Positions 1 through 11,908 of a DNA stretch of 64,000 nucleotides are shown piece after piece (within the stretch, counting starts at the first letter, position 1; each line of letters begins with the position of its first letter). This DNA is from Circinella umbellata (taxonomy: Eukaryota > Mucoromycota > Mucoromycetes > Mucorales > Lichtheimiaceae), in assembly GCA_025093555.1 (NCBI GenBank), contig JAIWNF010000049.1, forward strand, positions 248,001 to 312,000, read 5' to 3'. The notes under the pieces are model-generated. The model was not told where the DNA came from and made no database searches. It was given only the letters and a program-made list of their open reading frames with translations. Made by a program: the position numbers and the translations under genes.

Positions 1-3000
1 TTTTAACATTCTTTCAATAAACAAGAATATAATATTTTTTTTTAGAAAAAGCTCTTATAAATCGAAAAACTGCGTATCATACATATATACAACCATTTGT
101 CTTTCCTACATCATGAGTTGAAAGCGATGTTATTTAGTGAACCATGTTATAGTTACTAAAGCTGTTGGGGACGAGAAAAACCATAGAATCAACCTTAGTG
201 TAATATTATTAAAAAGTACATTGGGCTGGCTTGTTACGTAACTTAAGTACAGTAGCAATAAGCAAAAAAAAAACAATTATAGAGAAAGTACATTGCAACG
301 AAAAAAAATATGTAGATATACTTTTATTCTGTATAAACCAATCGCTACTTCTGTATGTTTTGTTTTTAGTTTTATTTTAAGCCTGAAAGCTGTAGAATGG
401 AGATGTTTTTTTTTATTAAACTGATATTTTTTAGAACGTTTTTTAATCTCCTGTAGTTAGCGTACTATTGTTTGCGAACAGATAATAAATTCAAGGTCTT
501 TTCTGTTGAGGATGTAATATATACCTATTTGTGACAAATAATATCGAGAAAAAGCAACTACGTAATCAGAAGGTTATTCAATGTAGCACGCGTTGGGTTT
601 TGAAGAGAGATGTAAGACAGTCCAGTTGATCATTGAAACGTGGGAGTACTTTCGGGGTAACCGACCATAGACAATTTGACTGTGATTCAAAGAACAAGGT
701 TCTCAATCGAACTCTACTACTGTAGGACTAATATATAGTACTATATACATTACTCCATTGGTCGTCTTTGAGAACCTTCAACTTTCGCCTGGGATTGTTT
801 TCTCTATTGGATCGTTTATGAGCTCGTTGGTGTGATCAACTACTTTTCGATAACAAAACATGAGGGTGAACAATACTCGTGATATCACCAGTGACAATAA
901 ACTTCAGTCGAACTATTTAACTTTTCTTTTACGATAGCATTGGAATCTAATGAAATATCAGAACATTGCTCTATTATCAGAAGAAGCACACTGAATCATT
1001 TGGTTCTACTGATATCGTAACATTATACGTGTTTTCTTGGTTACTAGCCTATCCAGGATCTTGGGGGGGGGGCGGGAATTCACGAAGATACATGATCGTG
1101 GGAAGGGTTTCGTACTATAGCTACTTTTTAACGAGTAAATGAAAGTATCGATGGTAAATGGGGAAATCTTTGTCCTTTAATTGTAGTTCGTAACTGTAGT
1201 GTACAATTATTATTTTTACGTATGATATTGAATTAAGCCATCTCTTAAAAATCAAATAATATTTTGCATAAATCTCATGCCTAAAACGTTTCAATTTATA
1301 TTGGGAAAAAAAAAAGATGACTGTGGTAATGGAATATAACAGATTGAACCGAGATATATTAATTCATTCTCATCAGAATTATGTTTGTACAAAAGTCATG
1401 TCACAATGGTCAGCAGTAGCTATAAATCTGCATAAATTATAAACAGAATGGCTTTTTGCGATCAATGATATCACTGTCAAAAATAAAAAATCTTACAGTA
1501 GATTCATGAAAATTAATAAATTTTCATTTAGATTCACTACTACTGAAACTATGTGGCCTATATACAAGGGATGAGCCCCAAAGTTGATATGATAATTGAT
1601 AAAAAAAAACTGTTCTTACCTGAGTATTTGGTAGGACCTTCTAGTAGATAATGGTTTGATGAAGATGACGAGTATAATCGGAAGAATATTATGGATATAA
1701 CTGCTATCTTCCTTCACTTCTACAATTTTTGAGGGAAATATTTACTATGATATGCTTTCTTTTATTTCTTTATTCAACATCGTACTCCCATACTACGTAG
1801 TTTTTTCCACAACTAGCTTACAAGTTTCTACTGATAAAGGCTACCAATTGCTTATACCTTCTTTATACATTTTTTTATGTATATTAATAAACGATTTAAT
1901 CTATCAATAGTATATAGACAAGGAAACAGTCTTATGAATACGTATGCAGTAACCACTGGTTACCACAGTCTTGCTACTTGAAAAAAAAATTGTATATTTT
2001 TATTTATGATACGTACTTTTATATTTTTCAATGAAATACGAAGAATATGTATAAAAATGCACATATTATCCACTGAATCAGCTGTGCTATAAATACCAAC
2101 GTACTATACTATACAATCACTAATTTGTATTTATCGATTAAAAAGGTTATCACTTACTGAACCTATATATAGGACATCATTTCGTCAAATTCATATAAAC
2201 ATTCAGATAGGTATCCAGGTTTCAAGAGTAACCCGATTACAAGAATGTTTTTTTTTATCAAGTACTACATTTATAATATACTACTTAATATTTTTATATA
2301 AAATACTTGACAATATAGTTATATTTTGTTTCACAATTACCTATTTCTTAATAATCAAGACCTTCGTAAACTAATATTCTTTTATAAATATACAAATCGA
2401 AGTATAACGACGTTGATTTTAGTATCCTCGATTTTTAATACTTCGTCTTTTTTCTTTTAACTCTTTCTACTCATTTGAATATATATTGCTTTACACTATA
2501 TATATACCTGACAATTAAAGAACAAGATATACAAAAGTCTCTTATGTATTTGATTCTGGAAAATAAGAGTCTAAAACTTAATATATTTTTTCCAAACTAC
2601 CCTAGCAGTCTAAAATGAATGCTTATTTTTAATAATATCTTCTTTCAAACAACAAAATTTTCGGTGGTTTCCATGGCAATCTTAAAATAAAATGAAAATA
2701 AATTTGCGCATCGTATCTTGTACATTCGATATGAAACAGAATATTTGATCGCACACGACAATGTCTTTGAACATTACCAAAAAAAAAAACTCTTTTTTTT
2801 TTTTTGTCGTCTCCCCTTTCTCCGCCTTGTGAAATTATATTGCAAGTTCATTGAATAGTAACTATGAAATGGTGAGTTCTCAATTTAAAAGGTATCTTGT
2901 ATCTTTTCCAAAAGTCAAGAAAGGTTGTCAGTAAGGAATAGCGTTTTTTTTTTTTTTTTTTTTTGGTTTAAAACTTGTAACCCAAAAAAGTAAAAGTTGG

Positions 3001-3757
3001 GGGGTGGGGGGTGGGGAGAGACAGGGGAGAGAAAGGGACAAGAAGAGAACTTTAATAAAAAACCCCCCCGGCCTCCCACCCCTCCCCCCAAAATCTTTCT
3101 TTTGGGTATCCTGGCGTCGTTTAAATATATTTTACTAGAGAGTAGTAAGACGTACAACAATAAAAAAAAATTATTATAGAAATCGGGGCGTATTTCTCCT
3201 TTCCCTTGATAAACTAATAGGGGAAAAAATTCTAAGTTAATCATGTTGTTTTTCATTATTATATGAACGAAAGAAAAGTAAAGAAGTAAATTCAATATAA
3301 AAAAGAAACAAAAAAGAAAAACCTTGGATGTTATAGTAGAAGAGACAGGTTCAAATATCCGTAAAGAAAGTGAAATCGATGTTATTTTAAGATGCTTCAT
3401 GCCTTTACCGTTTTCTGTTTATAGACACCATATACACACAAACGCACATAATAATATAAACAACCAAAACTATTTTTTTTTGTAATAATACACACAGCCT
3501 GTCGCGCATAACACAAAACCAAGCCGTCATGTTATTTTTGTTATGTTGTACGCGCTTGCATCTTTTACTTTCGATATCAAAATAAAAAAAAATAAGAAAT
3601 CAAAGGCGATCTCTTTCCCTCTTTTTTTTCTTCTCTTCTTTTTCTTTTTTTCGTTTTTTTGTTACTTCTTTTTTTCGTTGTAGTGGTATGCTTTGAATGG
3701 CAACTCGATGCAATTTATTCTTTTAATAATAAAAATAACCGGGTCTCGACCATTATC
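1..3757. other. Gene-free AT-rich spacer
   Basis: I see no coding region here on either strand. The sequence is AT-rich with homopolymer A/T runs and no convincing splice-linked ORFs. The only notable structure is a G-rich/C-rich inverted repeat near 2980-3107, listed separately. The last 150 bases are pyrimidine-rich and lead into the Kelch gene. Confidence 0.6.
2980..3107. repeat. Imperfect inverted repeat with G-runs facing C-runs
   Basis: The left arm (about 2980-3018) reads acccaaaaaagtaaaag followed by G6-T-G6-T-G4. The right arm (about 3063-3107) is C-rich and ends ctttcttttgggt, close to the reverse complement of the left arm. The spacer of about 50 bases is purine-rich. The arms could fold into a hairpin, and the G-runs meet the simple pattern for a G-quadruplex. 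Origin (small foldback element or simple sequence) is unknown. A 22-24 base poly-T run lies just upstream. Confidence 0.6.
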
Positions 3758-5899
3758 ATGATTTATTTATATTGTTACAGTTCTGTTATGCATCATTATA
3801 GTCCAACAACAACAATTCGTTTGATTACTACAACTAAAAAAATTATATACATTCTATTAATATATTTGTTTTTATTTCCATCCATTTATAATGTTGTTGT
3901 TGATGCTGTTATTCCGGAAGACGATCCAATTTTACAACTTTTGGGTTTACCACGTTATAATCATTGTAGTTTCGCGTTGAATAACTCATTATTTATTTTT
4001 GGTGGTAATCAAGAACAACAAGCATCATCTACAACAACGACACTAGAATCTATTCAATTAAATTTTACAACAATTGATACCCCACCAGCGATGGATGTTT
4101 TATTGAATGACAATCAAACGGCATCAACCGCGTTATTAAATAATATTACCCTTGGCGCTGGCTGTGCTATCACAAGCTATGGTCATGCGCTTTTTTTACC
4201 GCCGCACGGAATACTTTCTACTTATAACTTGCTCACACGCCAATGGATTTTACCTGACAATGTACAAGGTTCACCATCCGCATTAGCTTCTTTCAGTAAC
4301 AATTCAACGAATATCACTAGTATCACACCGCCACTACCAGAAATGACAATCACCGCAGCTAATAATAATACAGATAGACGACGGGATCTAATGGTCTCAG
4401 CCATGTGGAACGACAGGTGGGTCATTTTTGGCGGGCGATTGGCAGAAGATAATAATAACTTTACACAAGATACTTTTATTCTTGATGCACGGATGACAAC
4501 TCCTTGGGTATGGTTTGAATCACCCATGACTGTCAATACACCACCTGCACCAACACTTACATCAAGGGGTACAATGGTTGCAACGTCGCGTTGGATTTTA
4601 TATTTCGCTATTACAGCCAATAGTACTACTACTACTACAACAGCACCCAATACAACACCATTTGATAATATTGATAATAGACCTTATAATGTGGCAGTAT
4701 ATTGTTTTGATCCAATTGTTTTACTTTGGATTGGTCAGATCGCCAACTTTACTAGTTCAGCAAAGCAATTAGAAGCTGCATCTTTTGGATCAGATTCAGT
4801 ACTTATTGTTCCAGCTGCTGCTTCTTCTTCTTCAAATACGTTAACAACAACAGCAACAACTATGGCAACGACAATGACATCCGCACCCAATAGTAATAGT
4901 AATAGCAGCAAAAATAGTAAATTAGGACAACAACAACGGATTGTTTTACCACCTCAAGGATTATGGCGTTTAGATATGTCACCTGATATAGCTGCAGGTA
5001 CAATTCATTGGATCAATAATGCTGGACCATTTCGTCCATTAATAGGAGGAACGATGACAAGACTTACGAATGATTTAATTCTGTTCTACGGTGGTATACC
5101 TTTCAGTCATGACAGTTTACGATTTTGGAACACAACATCTGGTTTATTTATTGATCCTGGATGGTGGCGTAATATCCAATGGAATCCAAGACCTACATTT
5201 AGACCTACAAATAATAATGAACAACAAGAAGAAGAAGAAGGTCTTAACATTCTTGCCATTATACTTGGGACAGTGCTTGGCTCATTAGGATTTATAATAT
5301 TAATTATAACTATTTATTATTTCTGTTGTTATCGAAAACGACAGAGAAATAAATCATCAAGATCTCGATCAACTAATACATCTCCAACAGGACGTCAACG
5401 ATCAGTAACGCCAATATCTATTCGAACTAGTTTTTCATCGTTTCTTTGGCCGAATAATAATAATGTCACCATTGCTGGACGTCCTTACTCACCACATAAT
5501 AATAATAATAATAATAATAATATCAACAATGAAGAAATAATGAATGATTCAGAAGATGCGAAAACATGGGCTACACAGTTACGACGTACACTTTCGGTTG
5601 TTGCACATAAAAATCGTTGGTCACGCTCTTCACCACAACCACAATCATCAGCGGCTTTGCATTATCATCAAGACATAACCCAAGTTTCACCAGGGAGTGA
5701 TAGACCAATGATTTCATCTCCTATTGCTGAAGGATCAGAAACACCAACAAACTATCATTACGGCAATACGCATTCTCAAAATAATAGACAATTAGATTTA
5801 TCTATTGGTGTTATTGATACAGAACGACAAAGACGAATACGTGAAAGTAGTAGATTTAATGAACATTTTGATTTATTAGCACCACCAGAATATATGTGA
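3758..5899 (+). CDS. Single-pass membrane protein with Kelch-type repeats
   Basis: This is a single-exon gene of 713 aa from the first ATG of the open frame; the frame stays open upstream but only with a TTG. Residues 30-50 form a hydrophobic signal segment ending VVVDA. The extracellular part has Kelch-like strands carrying the GG pair: FIFGG near 79-83, RWVIFGG near 217-223 and LILFYGG near 442-448, as in galactose-oxidase-type beta-propellers. It is rich in Thr, Asn and Ser with many N-X-S/T sites, so heavy glycosylation is likely. One transmembrane helix (about 498-520) is followed by Cys-Cys-Tyr-Arg-Lys-Arg and a cytoplasmic tail of about 190 aa, rich in Ser/Arg and carrying a poly-Asn run. 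Many zygomycete fungi have Kelch membrane proteins of this shape, and their ligands are mostly unknown. M11 (base 3788) is an alternative start. A role in surface sensing or adhesion is inference only. Confidence 0.85.
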   Translation: MIYLYCYSSVMHHYSPTTTIRLITTTKKIIYILLIYLFLFPSIYNVVVDAVIPEDDPILQLLGLPRYNHCSFALNNSLFIFGGNQEQQASSTTTTLESIQLNFTTIDTPPAMDVLLNDNQTASTALLNNITLGAGCAITSYGHALFLPPHGILSTYNLLTRQWILPDNVQGSPSALASFSNNSTNITSITPPLPEMTITAANNNTDRRRDLMVSAMWNDRWVIFGGRLAEDNNNFTQDTFILDARMTTPWVWFESPMTVNTPPAPTLTSRGTMVATSRWILYFAITANSTTTTTTAPNTTPFDNIDNRPYNVAVYCFDPIVLLWIGQIANFTSSAKQLEAASFGSDSVLIVPAAASSSSNTLTTTATTMATTMTSAPNSNSNSSKNSKLGQQQRIVLPPQGLWRLDMSPDIAAGTIHWINNAGPFRPLIGGTMTRLTNDLILFYGGIPFSHDSLRFWNTTSGLFIDPGWWRNIQWNPRPTFRPTNNNEQQEEEEGLNILAIILGTVLGSLGFIILIITIYYFCCYRKRQRNKSSRSRSTNTSPTGRQRSVTPISIRTSFSSFLWPNNNNVTIAGRPYSPHNNNNNNNNINNEEIMNDSEDAKTWATQLRRTLSVVAHKNRWSRSSPQPQSSAALHYHQDITQVSPGSDRPMISSPIAEGSETPTNYHYGNTHSQNNRQLDLSIGVIDTERQRRIRESSRFNEHFDLLAPPEYM

Positions 5900-8800
5900 T
5901 TTTTATTTCTCCATTTTTCAAGAAGATAAATCCTCACAAAAAACAAAGAATACAAAATAAAAACAAACAAACAACAACAGCAAAAACAAAAAACAAAAAA
6001 CAAACTTAATTCCTTTATATTCCTTTCCCTCTCCATTAAATTCACGGTAGAGTTTATACATATCATACATATCAAACTATCAATTCTCTCCCCTTCCCAT
6101 TCTTTTTATTACTCATCATTCCATGCATCTGTTAGATATTTACTTTTCTTTTTAATTATAATGTACATTGTATAATTTCTTTCTTCATTTTTTATATAAG
6201 TGAAGATTTTGTTCTTGTTGTAGATAAGACACACATTTAATACATAATTTTTTTTTGTTTTTCTTTTCAAAATCTATTGTTTACCCACACTCGAGAAAGT
6301 GATACGAATGTGGGCTGTGCTGCTCTTTTTTATTTTCTTTTTCTTTTTAATGTTCGAGTAACGTAGCACAATGCAAGAAACAAAAAAAAATATATATATC
6401 TGGATTAGCTTTTTTTGAACTTTACCAAGCCTTTTAGACTTTTTTTTAGACGTAACACCGTTTCACCCACCATAACTATTTGCTTTTATTTTTTCTATAA
6501 TATTACTGCGCCCAATCTATGGAAATAATTCTATATGGAATAAACGACGATTAACATTACCTTAATTATCCCTCAAAAGTTTAAAAGCGATCATCTCAGT
6601 TTTCTAAAAAAAAGAAAAAAAACCGTTTTTTATACATATGATGTCACAAATCTAAGTCATTCTTGGTGCATAACAAAAATATACGAGAATTGAAATCATA
6701 AGCCTTTCTTCTAATAGATTCATTCAACATCTTAAATTGTATTTATATAATATCTAAAGAAAAGTAATTGTCATTTAATATATTTTGGCTATATATTATT
6801 ATTATTTAATCTATTTAATGATAATAAAGATCGTGGTTAATTGAATATGAGGCTTACCTATCTTCTTTTAGTTTATGTTTCTATTGTTATGTACATATTT
6901 TCGTTGTGTGCTTATTTTTAGTCCAATTTTTTTTTTTTTTTTGCATCTTGTGATTCACAAAATACCATTATACCTATAATAATAAACTATGTCTTTTTAG
7001 TCAAATATAAAACACCATGACTACTAAGCCAACAACAATAAAGAAAAAATAAAATAGAATAGAAATTAGGATAAATAAAAATTAATTCTAGTAAGTATGT
7101 TTGATAATAAACCAGTGTTGTTGTTATTGTTATTGTGATAATAGTAGTATCATATGTTTACCATTGAAAAGTATCAACGTAATGCTTCTTCTTCTTTTTT
7201 TTTTTTTTTACTTAATACTACCTGCAAAAATTATTAGGAAATAAGTCTATACATATGTCATAAAGAAAAATAATCACAGCTGTGGTATATTTTTTCGTTT
7301 GATATATTATAGAAAACATATATATGGTAGTTATATTTTTTCTCTTGAAAGATATGTTAGTAAATAGTGTTTGATACACGTGCCAGAATGGTAATAACAT
7401 CTATGCAATATGTATCATGTAAGAAAGAAAAAAAAAAGGTCGATAGGCATAGATTTTAAATAAAGGGATTTTCTTTTTGGTTCACATGCATATTCTTTTA
7501 CTACTCACTACTACGTACTAATATTACTACTGCTGCTGTTGCTGTTGTATGCACTTGCATATTACTACTTACTTGCATATATCTATCTATCGGCATTATG
7601 ACTAAATGACACAAAAAACAAAAGAAGCGAGAAAATGCTATTTAAGAACACATAAGAATATATATATATATATATATATAAGATCGTCATAGCCCTACGT
7701 ATAATATTCATTTATTTTTTTCTTTGTCTGTTTATAAAACAATTCTGTGAAATATAAAGTAACTTTCTAATTCTAATATGTATTTGATTAAAAAATTAAA
7801 TATATCTTACATATTAGTTAATTTTATGTTGTTGTCACCGTTTATTATTATTATTTAGATCCAACGGTATGCATGTAAGAAGAAAAAAAGTGACAGTAAA
7901 TAGAAATGCAAATGTAAGATATGTCTTTTTCGTTGTCTAAGAAAAAAATGTGTTTATTATTATGCATACGTAAAAAGAAACAGGTGATGAAAAATAAAGA
8001 CAGAATCAAGCCAGTTCCCTCCCATCCCTTCCACCCCCCCCTACTCAGATTTGATTTTTGCATATTCATATGCATATATAGCGGAGATTGGCTGTCAATG
8101 TAATAATAAAGGTCTAACTAAACTTTTGCATTATGTTTGATACACACACACATATATTTTTTTTATAATGTGGATCATCAATTATGTATGTACCCTATAT
8201 ATCACGGGCCGTTTATTATGGTTTTTTCCCCCGTAACTGCGGTTCGATTAGTTTGATGATAAGGTTAGCTTGTATTCTTTTTGTTTTCTTTTATAATAAT
8301 CAATAACAATGCGGATTGGACGCATGCAATTTATAATATTCCCTCTTTTTTTTTCGATGAAAATAATGGGGAATATTGGAACCTAAACAAAACGATTCTT
8401 TTTACTAATTCAGTAATTTGTTTTAATTTCTTATTATTATTTTTTTATATATGGAACTGATATTATAAATTTATTAAGAAATGAAAAAAAAAGTTTAAAG
8501 AGTGTGAAATTAACGAGGAGTTGAAGCCTTTCACTTGTAAAAGAATTATTTTTATTTTTTTTTAATTTTTGTTAGTCTGGATAGTACGTACTAAATATAT
8601 AAGCTGATATATGCTCTTCTCGTATATCCGATAAATTTTGATAAGTATGAATAGGGTAAACTTGTTCCCTCCCCCAAATATTAGCTGTGAAATTGAGTAA
8701 AAAAACAATTTAGAAAGAAAGAAAATTGGTTAGATACTGGGTGATCGATGCTTCTTATTCAATAATACACTATAAAAAGCAGTCAGGGGTTTTCTAGGAT

Positions 8801-9180
8801 TGTAAAGGAAGCATCGATGAGGAGGGGGGGGGAGGAGGGAGAGGAAATAAGGGCTAGGGTGATAGTGGATGAGTAAAAAAAAGATACGTATGTATTAGTT
8901 ATATGTTTCATATAAAAAATAGAACAAAAAGCTGTAAGAAGATGTAAATCGATCATCCATTCTGTTTTGTTTTGTTTCACTTTCTCGTTTTTTTATATGT
9001 TTACACTAATTATAGACGAGGTTTTTCATTATCAAATGGTTTAATGCATTGAATTATTTTTTGTTTGTGTCGATCAATCAAAAAGGACACATAATTTTAG
9101 CAGTTTATCTTTTGGTCATCATATTTGAAAAAAAAAATCTTGAACATTCTCAAACTTGTTAATATAGGTGTGCGTTAAAA
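5900..9180. other. Gene-free spacer with simple repeats
   Basis: There is no supportable gene. The stretch has many poly-T tracts, a (AT)12 microsatellite at 7658-7681, and short purine- and G-rich patches (8821-8842). Short ORFs on both strands are low-complexity and lack splice-linked partners. Confidence 0.6.
7658..7681. repeat. (AT)12 microsatellite
   Basis: Uninterrupted alternating AT dinucleotides in the spacer downstream of the Kelch gene. It is probably length-variable between strains. Confidence 0.9.
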
Positions 9181-9399
9181 AACTGGAAAATACAACAACA
9201 TTATTTGAGAACTTAGATTACTATCTAACATTAAACCAGAGAACTGGATCACAATAAAAACACTAGAAGCTTTTGATCACGTTTTCTCCCTCAACATGGT
9301 ATTCATATCATATTACGTCAATATCAACATAAACAACTCAACGAGCATGCAGCACAATACTAACAAACTTAAATATTAAAAGCCGCTTATTACAAGCCT

Positions 9400-9847
9400 G
9401 TCAATCGTAAAATCATTTGATCAACACTCTAGAAAAAGCTGCCGGGACACTTATTCCATTTGGTATGATCTTATGTTTGCTAGTATACAAGTTTTTGTTA
9501 TTTTTCAAAACTATGCTATATTTACCCGAAAAAAACGGAGCTTTACAAGGTTCTATTATCAGTCCCTTACTCTATGCAGCTTTTATTGATGCATTAGCAC
9601 CTCCATGTTTCTGCCTTAACGTAACTTATATAGTGCCATCAGTCTCTGATAATTATATTCTTCATTTCTCAACGGAATCTACTACTGAAGCTTTTGCTCA
9701 AGATCCAAAAATACACTGATAGACAGGGTGACTGTTCCAATAAACTGCGTCCAGACAACTCCAAAACCAGTAGTTCAACACTTTTACATGCAGATGATGT
9801 TGCATTGTTTGGCTCATCCTAAGATTATAAAAGAATTGCTAGGTATA
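9400..9847 (+). pseudogene. LINE (non-LTR) reverse-transcriptase relic, upstream half
   Basis: Bases 9534-9599 encode GALQGSIISPLLYAAFIDAL, which matches the conserved QGS-x-x-SPLL block of LINE reverse transcriptases. Bases 9780-9821 encode LLHADDVALFGSS followed by a stop; the ADD is the catalytic aspartate motif, with His where Tyr or Phe is usual. The two blocks lie in different frames and are separated by stops, so the copy is dead. Upstream, only scattered matches to the RT fingers can be seen, with frame breaks, and the 5' end is unclear. The RT frame runs into the left end of the inserted element at 9848 and resumes after its right end. Best taken as an L1-like or similar fungal LINE; the clade cannot be set by eye. 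Confidence 0.8.
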
Positions 9848-9947
9848 CACTTAGGGAATTAATATTCCACAAAAAGTTCAATTTTTTCCAAAAAGTGTCC
9901 AAATTCCAAAAAATATGCATTTTTTCTCCAAAAAATATATTTTTCAA

Positions 9948-10071
9948 AACTCCACTTTTTTCTAGAAAAACTCCATCCCCGTTCGATTAGAAAAAAAGGT
10001 CGTTCAAATCATGTAAAACGCTTCTATACATGAATTCTCGAGTATATAAATCATAGCAACTGTTTAAATAT
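9948..10071 (+). repeat. Direct repeat copy 1 (124 bp) inside the TIR element
   Basis: Starts aactccacttttttctagaa and ends near gtttaaatat. A second copy lies exactly 181 bases downstream with roughly five mismatches. Both copies are subterminal in the element, which is where transposase-binding repeats are often found. Confidence 0.9.
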
Positions 10072-10128
10072 GTATTCTCAGTCCATTTCTATATGTAGAA
10101 AAAATTGAAGATGTCAAAATTCCATAAT

Positions 10129-10252
10129 AACTCCACTTTTTTCTAGAAAAACTCCATCGCCGTTCGATTAGAAAAAAAGGTCGTCCAAATCATGTAAAAC
10201 GCTTCTATACATGAATTCTCGAGTATATAAATCATAACAACCGTTTAAATAT
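10129..10252 (+). repeat. Direct repeat copy 2 (124 bp) inside the TIR element
   Basis: Partner of 9948-10071. Differences include ccccg versus cgccg, cgttc versus cgtcc and tagcaact versus taacaacc. The high identity suggests a fairly recent duplication compared with the decayed LINE around it. Confidence 0.9.
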
Positions 10253-11200
10253 ACATTTCTACACGTGAAAAAAATGAATAATAAAATACTATATGTTTAT
10301 GATATAGTCATATGCTTCACTAATATTTATTTATCACTGTTATTTGTTTATTCAGTTATCTAAAACAGGTTTGTATAGTCTGATATTTAACAGTCTACCA
10401 TTGATTGGGGACACACATGATGAGTAATTTTTTTTCTCAATAATCCTAACTCGGAGCATCTCTTTCTCTTTCTTCAACTCGGTATTTTTTTTTTCAATAT
10501 CACCATGGTGTCTTCATAAAAAAAAAGTCAATAAAAGTACAAATAGTAAAATTACTAATAATAAAGTAAATAAATGATACAGTGGATGTCATAGTTAAGT
10601 TATCTCTGGCCGTTTCACGAATGTATACTGACCTTACGTAGAATCTTAACTAGCAAAGTCAAAGGAGTATAAAGAGATTAAAACTTATAACAAGATCTGT
10701 GAGCATTTACCCAACATTCTTGAAAATCAACAACCACAAAAATACAAAACCAATAAATGACAGTAGCTCATCAAGGATCATAATAGGTCGCGTAATAATT
10801 GAAAAACCAAACATACGTATAAAAGAAAAAAAAAGGATACAGGATAGTATGGTCTATTCTCACTTCTTTTCCCTCCGTTTGTTTTTTCGTGTTTTTTTTT
10901 ATCCACGCCATTCATTGTAAACATTTATTTCGTGAAAGATATAGTGCTATTCCTTCTTTCTTTTTTTGCCAGAAAAAAAATTACCTATATGATTCGATAG
11001 GATTATGTGTATTGAAATGTGCGCCTCATACTGGTAAATCTAGGCACAATTTAATTTGAATATGCACAAATTTGATTAAATGACCCTGATACGTAAAATA
11101 TATTAACAGTTCTTTTTTGATAATTTTATTAACTTGTTGTAGACAGCAATAAACCAAATAATACTCAAGAGCGCTTAAAACCAACAAAAGAATAACAAGT

Positions 11201-11500
11201 ATGTATCAAAATGACTGTACTAGTACCACTAGTTTTAAAAGTCATAATAATTCAGATAATTATGAATATTACGTTTATGATGAAAGTGCTGGCAACGAAA
11301 ATAAGGATGATGATGATGAAGACGACATTGACGAAGAACAAAGCTTTAACGCTGACAAAGGACGAAACTGTGAAGACATCGATGAAGAACAAGAGTTCAA
11401 AGACTTTAGCAAAGAAAAGTCTATTGTATCAAGGTGTAAATCGATAAAAACAAAACAAGTACAAAAAGTTATTCATTACGACAAACGCGATAGTGACTAG
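11201..11500 (+). CDS. Acidic 99-aa ORF inside the TIR element, unrecognised
   Basis: I do not recognise this protein. It begins at an ATG about 60 bases after a stretch rich in A and T, and has a strongly acidic centre (runs of Asp and Glu, with two similar blocks containing DIDEEQ) followed by a basic Lys-rich end. It has no transposase catalytic motif. It may be an exon or fragment of a transposase N-terminus, or a chance ORF maintained by the GAT/GAA-rich repeat. The repeated DIDEEQ block points to internal duplication. Confidence 0.3.
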   Translation: MYQNDCTSTTSFKSHNNSDNYEYYVYDESAGNENKDDDDEDDIDEEQSFNADKGRNCEDIDEEQEFKDFSKEKSIVSRCKSIKTKQVQKVIHYDKRDSD

Positions 11501-11908
11501 AAAACGAGCATTAAAAGAAGATATTTTACTAATAAGAAGCAACCCGGTAACAAACAGAAACAATAAGACGAAGAAGAAAAAATTAGAGCAGAAAAAATTA
11601 TTGTTTTTTCTTTTATTACTGTTGCTACATTTTTATATATTCAAATAAATTAAATTTTGGCATGATATCCATACGCAATGAAATCAATCTATTATAATCT
11701 ATTTAATTACCTATTTTATATCACTATTCTATGTTCGATTACTAGTATATATTACGTATTTCCATTTTTTTCTAAAAAATTTCCAGAAAGCTTTCAAACT
11801 AAGTTCCAAAAAACATCCAACTGATTAAGTTGCGAATAGCTATTCTGGAGTTGGACTTTTTTTGGAAAAAATTGGAGCTTTTGTGGAATATATATTCCCT
11901 AAGTGATA

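Larger units (their letters stand above)
9848..11905. mobile_element. 2,058-bp terminal-inverted-repeat DNA element inserted in the LINE relic
   Basis: Both ends start CACTTAGGGAAT. Reading inward, the first 55 bases of the two ends match at about 48 positions. The flanking triplet ATA at 9845-9847 and 11906-11908 is a candidate 3-bp target-site duplication. CACT-type ends, a 3-bp duplication and many subterminal TTCCAAAAA-type repeats resemble the CACTA/EnSpm group, although PIF/Harbinger-like elements also make 3-bp duplications. No transposase is recognisable, so it is probably non-autonomous. It contains two 124-bp direct repeats near the left end and one acidic ORF near the right end. 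The right TIR carries a perfect palindrome GGAATATATATTCC. The insertion is supported independently, because the host LINE frame is continuous once the element and one ATA are removed. Confidence 0.8.

Noticed and set aside
2915..3400. 161-codon minus-strand open frame
   Set aside because: Its sequence comes from poly-A/T and G/C-run translation (Lys, Phe and Pro runs) and shows no domain.
8495..8520. Short match (tgtgaaattaacg) to the pogo-type relic end
   Set aside because: Only about 13 bases in AT-rich DNA, without a second end or TA-flanked partner.
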